DNA of 64,000 bases from Treponema sp. Lineage in GTDB: Bacteria; Spirochaetota; Spirochaetia; Treponematales; Treponemataceae. Position numbers and translations under genes: made by a program. Location: NCBI GenBank assembly GCA_024402475.1, contig JAKSTQ010000003.1, forward strand, positions 101,831-165,830, read 5' to 3'. The notes under the pieces were generated by a model. That model had not been told where the DNA came from. It saw nothing but the letters and a program-made list of their open reading frames with translations, and did not search any database. Positions 43,943 through 49,930 of this stretch are shown here, piece after piece (position 1 is the first letter of the stretch; every line of letters starts with the position of its first letter).

Positions 43943-44638
43943 TTAAAAGTCGTCGTCATCGTCGAAGTCGTCTGAATCATTGTTATCTGAATCATCGTCT
44001 TCGTCGTCATCGTCATCATCGTCGTCAGAACGAGAACGTTTCTTCTTCTTTTCGTCGATGTCATCATCCATGCTGAATTCGTCATCATCGTCATCATCAA
44101 TCTGGATGATTGGTTTATGTTTAGGAGTTGCTCCCGGTGGATCGAGTTTATCGTGAATCATTGATTCAACTTCTTTTGCTGTCTTGCCAAGAGCAATTGC
44201 GATTTCGTCTTCAAGAAGTTTTTTTGCAGAATCATAAAGTTTGCGTTCCTGAATAGGAAGTTCCTTGATTTTACTGCGGTTATAAAGACAGCGTACAATC
44301 TGAGCAATGTCAGAAATGCTTCCTTTTTTAAGAAGTTCAAGGTTCATCTGGTAACGAAGTTTCCAGTCTGAAGTGATAGGTTCAAAATCTTCAGAAAGCA
44401 TGTTGAGTGCTTTTTTAGCTTCTGATGCTTCTACGATAGGACGGATTCCAAGAGCTGTTGCATTGCTTACTGGAACCATAACGATCATATCAGAAACTTC
44501 AAGATATATTTTATAGAAGAAAATGTTTTCTCCGTTGATTTCTTTTTCAAAGATTTCTGTAATCTTTCCGACACCCTGACTTGGGTAAACAACCTGCTGG
44601 TTGATTTTGAATTCTGTCTTAATTTTTGCTTTTGCCAT
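43943..44638 (-). CDS. carD: CarD/CdnL-type transcription regulator with long acidic tail
   Basis: 231 residues. N-terminal RNA-polymerase-interacting domain at about 8-70 (FKINQQVVYPSQGVGKITEI), helical DNA-binding part at 80-165 (WKLRYQMNLELLKKGS, RSKIKELPIQERKL). Residues 181-231 are almost pure Asp, broken by a basic patch KKKKRSRS at 197-204. CarD stabilises open promoter complexes. The chosen ATG (44638) gives the family N-terminus; an open frame 36 nt longer crosses the promoter -10 and is rejected. The promoter places the transcript start on this ATG with no Shine-Dalgarno. Confidence 0.93.
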   Translation of the reverse strand: MAKAKIKTEFKINQQVVYPSQGVGKITEIFEKEINGENIFFYKIYLEVSDMIVMVPVSNATALGIRPIVEASEAKKALNMLSEDFEPITSDWKLRYQMNLELLKKGSISDIAQIVRCLYNRSKIKELPIQERKLYDSAKKLLEDEIAIALGKTAKEVESMIHDKLDPPGATPKHKPIIQIDDDDDDEFSMDDDIDEKKKKRSRSDDDDDDDDEDDDSDNNDSDDFDDDDDF

Positions 44639-44645
44639 ACAATAT

Positions 44646-44697
44646 ATTATAGCACAAAAATAGCGTACTTGCAATAATTTGCCATATCCTTTATATT
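44646..44697. promoter_or_regulatory. Divergent carD/helicase promoters sharing a palindromic -35
   Basis: The palindrome TTGCAA (44669-44674) serves both strands. Minus: 17-nt spacer to TATAAT (44651-44646), then 7 nt to the carD ATG. Plus: 17-nt spacer to TATATT (44692-44697), then 12 nt to the helicase ATG. Neither gene has a Shine-Dalgarno. Confidence 0.75.
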
Positions 44698-44709
44698 GAA
44701 AAAATTATT

Positions 44710-46680
44710 ATGAATAAAACAAACGATGAAAAATTCGATGAATCAATCGAAGAAACAATCCCAGACACAGAAAATTCTAATGAAGAAATTCTTTTAGATT
44801 CAGACTCAGACGTAATCGAAGATAATGACACAATCTCTTTTGAAGATCTTGGTTTAGACGAAATTACACTTTCCGCAATTGCAAAAAAAGGTTTTGAAGT
44901 TCCTTCTCCAATTCAGGTTCTTGCTATTCCCCGTCTTTTAAATGGCGAATCAAATATTATTGCCAGAGCTCGTACAGGTACAGGCAAAACAGCTGCTTTC
45001 GGTTTGCCTCTGGTTCAGCGCCTTCGTGAAAAAAAAGGATATGTTCAGGCTCTTATTCTTGAACCTACCCGTGAACTTGCAGTCCAGACCTGTAAAGAAA
45101 TGAAGTCCTTTACAGAAAGTACCGTTCCTCATTCAGTTGTAGTTTATGGCGGCGCTTCTATGGGCGAACAGATCCGCGAACTTAAAAAAGGTGCTGATAT
45201 TGTTACAGGTACTCCTGGTCGCGTAAAAGATCTTATTGACCGCGGTGTTCTTGATCTTTCCAAAATTGAATATTTCATTCTTGATGAAGGCGATGAAATG
45301 CTTGATATGGGCTTTATCGAAGACATCGAAGAAATTTTCGGTAAGGCAAATCCAGAAAGCCGCGTTCTTCTTTTCAGTGCAACAATGCCTGCTCCGATCT
45401 TAAAAATTGCCCAGAAATTTATGGGTGAATATGAAATCGTAGAAGAAGAAGGCGTTCTTGAAGAACCTCTTTTGATTGAACAGAAATACTGGATGGTCAG
45501 AGAAAGTGATAAGATCGAAGCTCTTGTTCGCCTTATTGATATGTCACCAGATTTCTTTGGCCTTGTATTCACACAGACCAAAAATGATGCAGATGCAGTA
45601 AGCCGCCGTCTTGACGAAAAAGGATACGAAGCCGGTGCTCTGCATGGAGACATTCCTCAGGGACAGCGTGAAAAAGTTCTTGCAAGATTCCGTTCAAAGA
45701 AAACAAGAATTCTTGTAGCTACTGATGTTGCAGCCCGCGGAATTGATATTACTGGTCTCAGCCATGTTGTAAACTACAGTCTTCCTTACGATGCTTCAAC
45801 TTATGTTCATCGTATCGGACGAACAGGTCGTGCAGGGCAGACTGGTATGGCAGTAACTTTTGTAGGACCTAATGAACGCCGTCGTCTTAACTTTCTTAAG
45901 GCTGGAGTTGCAAAGGCAAGTAAAGGCGATCTTATAGAAGCAAAAGTTCCAGAAGTTGATGATGTTCTTGAAATTAAAAGAACCCGTCTTTACGAAACTC
46001 TGTCAAACCGCCTTGCAGCTAATGATGAGCAAAATCAGTTCTTTGATGATATGGCAGCAAAACTCCTTGAAAATAAAGAACCTTTAAGTGTAATAAGCGG
46101 CCTGCTTGACGTAATGTATGGTTCTTCACTTGATAAGTCACATTACGAAAAAATTACTCCGGTTACAGAAGGAAGAGGTGCAAAAAAAGCTAACCGCGAT
46201 TTTGCTCCAAATCCAAATCAGGTTCGTCTTTATGTTCAGCTTGGAAAACGTGACGGTTATTCAGCCCGTTCAATTGCAGAATATTTTTCAAGCATGCTGC
46301 ATATTCCAAATAACAAAGTTGATAAGATTGATGTATCCCGTGACTTTACATTGCTGAACCTTCCAAAGGCTGCAGCTCTCAAAGTTCTTGAAATGTCTAA
46401 AAAAGACAAAAAAATGGTACATGTACATATCGATTCTAAATCGGAAAATACACTCAAAGCCAGTGACAGAAGAGGTTCAGGTGACAGATCTGATTCATCT
46501 CGCAGCCGCTCAAGAAGTTCTGGGGAAAGAAGAGACCGCAGTTTTGATAAAGGATCTAAAACAGGCCGTGGTAAAGATGCCGGTCGTGGAAAAAAAGGTC
46601 CTGCAAAACCTCATGCGCAGGTTGAACGTACAGGTTCTGCAAGTGCATATAAAAAATCTTCTAAAGCAAAAGAATTTTAA
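44710..46680 (+). CDS. DEAD-box-type RNA helicase (DeaD/CsdA/DbpA-like), DEGD variant
   Basis: 656 residues. Acidic N-terminal extension (1-45), then helicase core: Q motif FEVPSPIQ, motif I ARTGTGKT, Ia PTREL, TPGR, motif II DEGD (192-195) instead of DEAD, motif III SAT, and VI HRIGRTGRAG. A DbpA-type RNA-binding domain at about 500-580 (NQVRLYVQLGKRDGYSA, DVSRDFTLLNLP) targets structured RNA such as rRNA. The C-terminal tail is rich in Arg, Gly and Ser. It diverges from carD under a shared -35 and looks near-leaderless. Ribosome assembly or cold adaptation is likely. Confidence 0.92.
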   Translation: MNKTNDEKFDESIEETIPDTENSNEEILLDSDSDVIEDNDTISFEDLGLDEITLSAIAKKGFEVPSPIQVLAIPRLLNGESNIIARARTGTGKTAAFGLPLVQRLREKKGYVQALILEPTRELAVQTCKEMKSFTESTVPHSVVVYGGASMGEQIRELKKGADIVTGTPGRVKDLIDRGVLDLSKIEYFILDEGDEMLDMGFIEDIEEIFGKANPESRVLLFSATMPAPILKIAQKFMGEYEIVEEEGVLEEPLLIEQKYWMVRESDKIEALVRLIDMSPDFFGLVFTQTKNDADAVSRRLDEKGYEAGALHGDIPQGQREKVLARFRSKKTRILVATDVAARGIDITGLSHVVNYSLPYDASTYVHRIGRTGRAGQTGMAVTFVGPNERRRLNFLKAGVAKASKGDLIEAKVPEVDDVLEIKRTRLYETLSNRLAANDEQNQFFDDMAAKLLENKEPLSVISGLLDVMYGSSLDKSHYEKITPVTEGRGAKKANRDFAPNPNQVRLYVQLGKRDGYSARSIAEYFSSMLHIPNNKVDKIDVSRDFTLLNLPKAAALKVLEMSKKDKKMVHVHIDSKSENTLKASDRRGSGDRSDSSRSRSRSSGERRDRSFDKGSKTGRGKDAGRGKKGPAKPHAQVERTGSASAYKKSSKAKEF

Positions 46681-46681
46681 T

Positions 46682-48136
46682 TTAGATTCCCTCGGCTTCC
46701 TGCTTGAGGGAATCAAGATGATTTAATATTTTCTGATCCAATGTAATGCTCAGGTTCTTTTCCTGTGACGGAAGTACAAGTCCTTTTGGACCGTTTTTTG
46801 CACGGCGCAAATGTTTAACCTGAGTATAATACAAATCTGCTTTTCCCTGCTTGCGTGCCTTTGAGTAATAAACTGCAAGGTTTCCTGCGGCAAGCATTAT
46901 TTCAAGAGGAATTGTTTTTCCTGCCCTGTATTTCACAAAAACATAACCGCCCGGACAGTCACGGGTATGGAACCACATATCACTGCCGCGGACATGTCTT
47001 CGTAAAAGTTCATCGTTTTCGTTTGCGTCACGTCCTACAAGAATGTACCAGCCGTCGATTGTGTAATCAAGGCCGGGATGAGATTTTTCTTTCTGCTGTT
47101 TTGGTTTTGTATCCTTACGCAGCATCTGTTCAATTTTAACAGGATTTTTTTCTGCAAGCATTGCCTTGTATTCTTTATCAAGGCGTTCAATTTTGTGTCT
47201 TGTATTTTCGATGTCAGTATCAAGCTGTTCAAGGCCTGAAATTTCTTTTTTGTAAGCTTCGTAATATACCTGGGCATTTTCGTGTACTGACTTTTTAGGA
47301 TCGATTTTAATCTGAATGGTTTTGCCTGTTTCGTAATCTTCGCATTCAAGAAAATTTGAGCCTGTGGTTATGTTGTGGCCAAAGGACGTGATTAAATCGC
47401 CCTGATGTTTTTTCTGGTCTGCGTGACTGAAATCTTCTTTTTTCTGCAGAAGTTTTTCAAGCGCTGATTCAAGTTTTGAGTGATGTGTGTTGTACCAGCG
47501 TTCGCAGCTTTCCAGAAGTGCTTCGCGGCTTAAGGAACTTGCATATTCACTGTAATAGATGTCGATTTTCTGGTTAAAGGTGAGGGGACTGTGACCCGGA
47601 TGTTCTTCAAGGAATTTCTGTTCAAGCTGCGAAAAATCTCTTACCGGGAATTCTCTCTGCGGTTTTGAAGGGTCAATAACGGGCTCATCAAAATGTCCCA
47701 GAGTTTTTTCATCTTTTCCAGGACGGCGGAACATCGTATCAAGGATCGTGCCGTTTGTGTCAGTAAGAATGATGTTGGCAGCCGATGACCATAATCTTAT
47801 GTAAAGAAAAAATTCTTCATCCCCGCGCTTTAGTTCCATTTTGATAATTCGTTCAAGACCAATCTGTGCGCAGCTGTTTATTCTTGCGCCTTTGATTCTT
47901 GACTTTAAGAATTCCATAAAGCGCAGAGGTTTTTCATTTTTTGGAATTTTTCTGTTAGTTGAATTTATTCTGCAGCCGCCGTTTGCAATACAGATTAAAA
48001 GAGTAATTGGAGTTGCTTCTTTGTAAAGATAAAGTGCAAGGGTGTCAAATCCAGGCTGAATTACATCTTGAATAAAACAGCCTGTGACATCAAGTTCTTC
48101 AAGAACTTTGTTTATTTCATTGCAGTTTAGGGACAT
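46682..48136 (-). CDS. NFACT-family protein (RqcH-like ribosome quality control factor)
   Basis: 484 residues. NFACT-N region (1-170; GFDTLALYLYKEATPI, AQIGLERIIKMELK), central helical coiled-coil (190-345) and NFACT-R domain (YILVGRDANENDELLRRHV, DMWFHTRDCPGGYVFVKY). RqcH/Rqc2 proteins bind stalled 50S-peptidyl-tRNA and add Ala tails. The usual GLDRI/GFDRI motif reads GLERI here (Asp to Glu at the functionally important position). It is shorter than B. subtilis RqcH (about 570). The start overlaps the upstream gene by 20 nt. Its end carries a 9-bp hairpin (46685-46714) facing the helicase stop. Confidence 0.85.
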   Translation of the reverse strand: MSLNCNEINKVLEELDVTGCFIQDVIQPGFDTLALYLYKEATPITLLICIANGGCRINSTNRKIPKNEKPLRFMEFLKSRIKGARINSCAQIGLERIIKMELKRGDEEFFLYIRLWSSAANIILTDTNGTILDTMFRRPGKDEKTLGHFDEPVIDPSKPQREFPVRDFSQLEQKFLEEHPGHSPLTFNQKIDIYYSEYASSLSREALLESCERWYNTHHSKLESALEKLLQKKEDFSHADQKKHQGDLITSFGHNITTGSNFLECEDYETGKTIQIKIDPKKSVHENAQVYYEAYKKEISGLEQLDTDIENTRHKIERLDKEYKAMLAEKNPVKIEQMLRKDTKPKQQKEKSHPGLDYTIDGWYILVGRDANENDELLRRHVRGSDMWFHTRDCPGGYVFVKYRAGKTIPLEIMLAAGNLAVYYSKARKQGKADLYYTQVKHLRRAKNGPKGLVLPSQEKNLSITLDQKILNHLDSLKQEAEGI

Positions 48137-49433
48137 CTGTATCCGCCAGTTTTTCTATGAGTTCTTTTGTTTTGTGTGTCTGTTCAAACAAACGCTGTGC
48201 AAGCATTTTTGAAAGGAAAATACCATAGTGTGGATTCAGACGGATCATGTTAAGGAATTCAATTTTTGGAATTCTGATGAGGCGGCAGTTACCGCTTGCA
48301 AGAATTGTTGCTGAACGTCTGTCATTCAACAGGAACGACATTTCACCGATGAACATATCATTTGGTGTTAATACAGAAACAAGTTTGCGTCCTGAATAAA
48401 CTGCGTATTTTCCTGAAACAATAAAGTAAAGGTCATTTGTCTTTTCGTTTTCGCGGCAGACAACGTCTTTATCTTTGAATGTAACTGTTTCGTAAGTTTT
48501 CATTACACCAGGAATGTAGTTTGATTCATCAAGCTGGTTGCGGATGCGCAGTGTCACCTGATTTCCTTTGTCGTTATATGCAATCTGCTGAATCATGTCT
48601 TTTGAAAGATTGATTCCGCGTCCATGAAGTTCATCAGCCTGAGCTTCTTCTTTGCCTTCAAGATATTTGCGCCAGTCAAAACCATCACCGTCATCAGTAA
48701 TGGAAAAAGTTGAATGGTGACGGGTGATAAAATAAGAAAGAGTAATCTTACGGTCTTTGTATTTTTCTTCCCTGCGTTTCTGGTCAATCAGAGTAACAAT
48801 ATCTCCGTGTTCTTCCATGTAAGCAGTTTTTTCTGCATAGGAAATTTCAAGGTTACCGTGTTCGAGTGCATTGTTCAGAAATTCACTTAATGCAATCTGA
48901 AGGTTAACTCTTGTTTCTGCATTAATGCGGTTTGTATTGTAAAGATAACTTACAAGGAAAGTTGAATAAAAGTGAATGTCCAGAAGATCATTATCAAAAG
49001 TAATTGAACCAGATTCTTCCGGAGCAAATGGACTTTGAATTCCGCGGTGAAAAATAAACTGCTGGTTTGTAAGAGTAATATGCAAAAGTCGTGAAAAGTT
49101 CTGAATGAATTCACTTAATGTAAGAACGCAAAGAATGTTTTTGTCCTGCTGTTCTTCAATTTCCTGCTTTTTTTTCATGTCATCACAAACCGCAATGATA
49201 CCGCCGTAGTGAAGCCATGGATCTGCGTTAATTGCAGAAAGAATGGTTTCGCAGTCTGTGTTTTCAGAAGTATAGTCAAGGATTTTCACTTCTGGAAGTT
49301 CATAGTTGATATAGTTAATGACTTCGAGAGTTTCCCACAGGAATTCGCCGTCAAAAGCTTTATATTTAGGAAGTTCTTTTTTTACGGTTTCAATAACTTT
49401 TTCGTTTGAAGAAATAGTAAGAATCTTTTTCAT
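48117..49433 (-). CDS. Signalling protein: pseudo-receiver, HATPase (RsbW-like) and cNMP-binding domains
   Basis: 438 residues. Residues 1-115 look like a degenerate receiver (MKKILTISSNEKVIETVKK, LDYTSEN). A histidine-kinase-like ATPase at about 160-295 has N-box ALSEFLNNALEHGN and G1 ITDDGDGFDWRKYL plus GRGINLSKDMI, closest to anti-sigma RsbW-type kinases. A cyclic-nucleotide-binding barrel at about 310-425 has YFIVSGKYAVYSG and GEMSFLLNDRRSATILA. No DNA-binding domain. It may integrate a nucleotide signal with a partner-switching pathway. TTGGAG lies 7 nt before the ATG. Confidence 0.82.
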   Translation of the reverse strand: MKKILTISSNEKVIETVKKELPKYKAFDGEFLWETLEVINYINYELPEVKILDYTSENTDCETILSAINADPWLHYGGIIAVCDDMKKKQEIEEQQDKNILCVLTLSEFIQNFSRLLHITLTNQQFIFHRGIQSPFAPEESGSITFDNDLLDIHFYSTFLVSYLYNTNRINAETRVNLQIALSEFLNNALEHGNLEISYAEKTAYMEEHGDIVTLIDQKRREEKYKDRKITLSYFITRHHSTFSITDDGDGFDWRKYLEGKEEAQADELHGRGINLSKDMIQQIAYNDKGNQVTLRIRNQLDESNYIPGVMKTYETVTFKDKDVVCRENEKTNDLYFIVSGKYAVYSGRKLVSVLTPNDMFIGEMSFLLNDRRSATILASGNCRLIRIPKIEFLNMIRLNPHYGIFLSKMLAQRLFEQTHKTKELIEKLADTDVPKLQ

Positions 49434-49465
49434 AAAGTGACTCCAATATTTATTGAATGGGTGTT

Positions 49466-49494
49466 ATTATACCACAAAAAGTGGAATTTATAAA
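49466..49494 (-). promoter_or_regulatory. Promoter with embedded inverted repeat, HATPase/cNMP gene
   Basis: Minus strand: -10 TATAAT (49471-49466), 17-nt spacer, weak -35 TTTATA (49494-49489). The spacer contains the inverted repeat CCAC-N5-GTGG (49472-49484), abutting the -10, a possible operator. Leader of about 25 nt with GGAG. Confidence 0.5.
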
Positions 49495-49543
49495 TAGTAA
49501 TTTTAACGGCTGTAGAAAGGTCCCTTTGAGGGTTTGGACAGTC

Positions 49544-49591
49544 TGCAGATAAATGAATTTTATCCGTAAAGGAATGTCTGCGATTTTTTTT
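49544..49591 (+). terminator. Terminator-like hairpin in the gap upstream of the ilv promoter
   Basis: TGCAGA (49544-49549) can pair with TCTGCG (49577-49582), enclosing an inner GATAAA/TTTATC hairpin, followed by ATTTTTTTT. It could end a short transcript from 49495 onwards. I find no convincing promoter or gene for it; the rest of 49495-49656 shows nothing else. Confidence 0.35.
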
Positions 49592-49656
49592 GTTTTCCTG
49601 GAACTGGAGTTTTCTGCAGTAACATTAAAAAAATTAAGTTTAATTCCATTTTTATC

Positions 49657-49686
49657 TTGACAATTCAGTTAAAAAAACACTAAAAT
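49657..49686 (+). promoter_or_regulatory. Promoter of the ilv leader and ilvB
   Basis: -35 TTGACA (49657-49662), 18-nt spacer, -10 TAAAAT (49681-49686). The predicted start (about 49693) is next to the leader-peptide ATG at 49694. Confidence 0.78.
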
Positions 49687-49693
49687 AATTCAC

Positions 49694-49774
49694 ATGAATA
49701 CTTTATTAATTCTTTCAATTCAGGCTGTTCTCGTCGTCGTCGCTGTTAAAAGCGTGGCAAGAGCATTTGTGTAA
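49694..49774 (+). CDS. Branched-chain amino-acid leader peptide of ilvB
   Basis: 26 codons, MNTLLILSIQAVLVVVAV then KSVARAFV. Thirteen are Leu (4), Ile (2) or Val (7), with the run VLVVVAV at codons 12-18, as expected for a peptide whose translation senses charged tRNA-Val/Leu/Ile. No Shine-Dalgarno precedes it, and the promoter puts the transcript start on or within a base of the ATG, so translation should be leaderless. The stop (49772-49774) lies 8 nt beyond the antiterminator arm, so a ribosome reaching it would cover that arm. Too short for routine gene calling. Confidence 0.88.
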   Translation: MNTLLILSIQAVLVVVAVKSVARAFV

Positions 49775-49858
49775 TTGAAGGTTTAATAAAACTTAACTTT
49801 CAGAAGTTTTAAGGTGTTTAATAGGACGCCTTGGAAAATAACAGAGCTCTTCGCCATG
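49753..49858 (+). promoter_or_regulatory. Antiterminator pairing of the ilvB attenuator
   Basis: CGTGGCAAGAGC (49753-49764, leader codons 20-24) pairs with GCTCTTCGCCATG (49846-49858) through 12 base pairs with one bulged C (49852) and one G-U. This removes the 5' arm of the terminator. A separate small hairpin (49787-49794 with 49804-49811) lies between the arms. Confidence 0.75.
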
Positions 49859-49878
49859 ACGTAAGGGCTCTTTTTTTT
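49843..49878 (+). terminator. Attenuator terminator upstream of ilvB
   Basis: AGAGCTCTT (49843-49851) pairs with AAGGGCTCT (49863-49871), one G-U, 11-nt loop, followed by eight T. It lies between the leader peptide and ilvB and is mutually exclusive with the antiterminator. Confidence 0.9.
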
Positions 49879-49930
49879 GGCAAAAGACTTTTATGTTAGC
49901 GGACTGCAGACTAATTTTAGGAGTATCAAA

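Noticed and set aside
44639..44674. Longer start for carD (12 extra codons)
   Set aside because: The extension spans the -10 and -35 boxes of its own promoter and is hydrophobic, unlike the CarD N-terminus.
49877..49930. Longer start for ilvB
   Set aside because: It would begin in the terminator U-run, and the next ATG at 49931 has AGGAG and the family N-terminus.
49495..49930. T-box riboswitch before ilvB
   Set aside because: No T-box consensus sequence (TGGNACCGCG-like) or specifier stem is visible; a leader-peptide attenuator explains the region.
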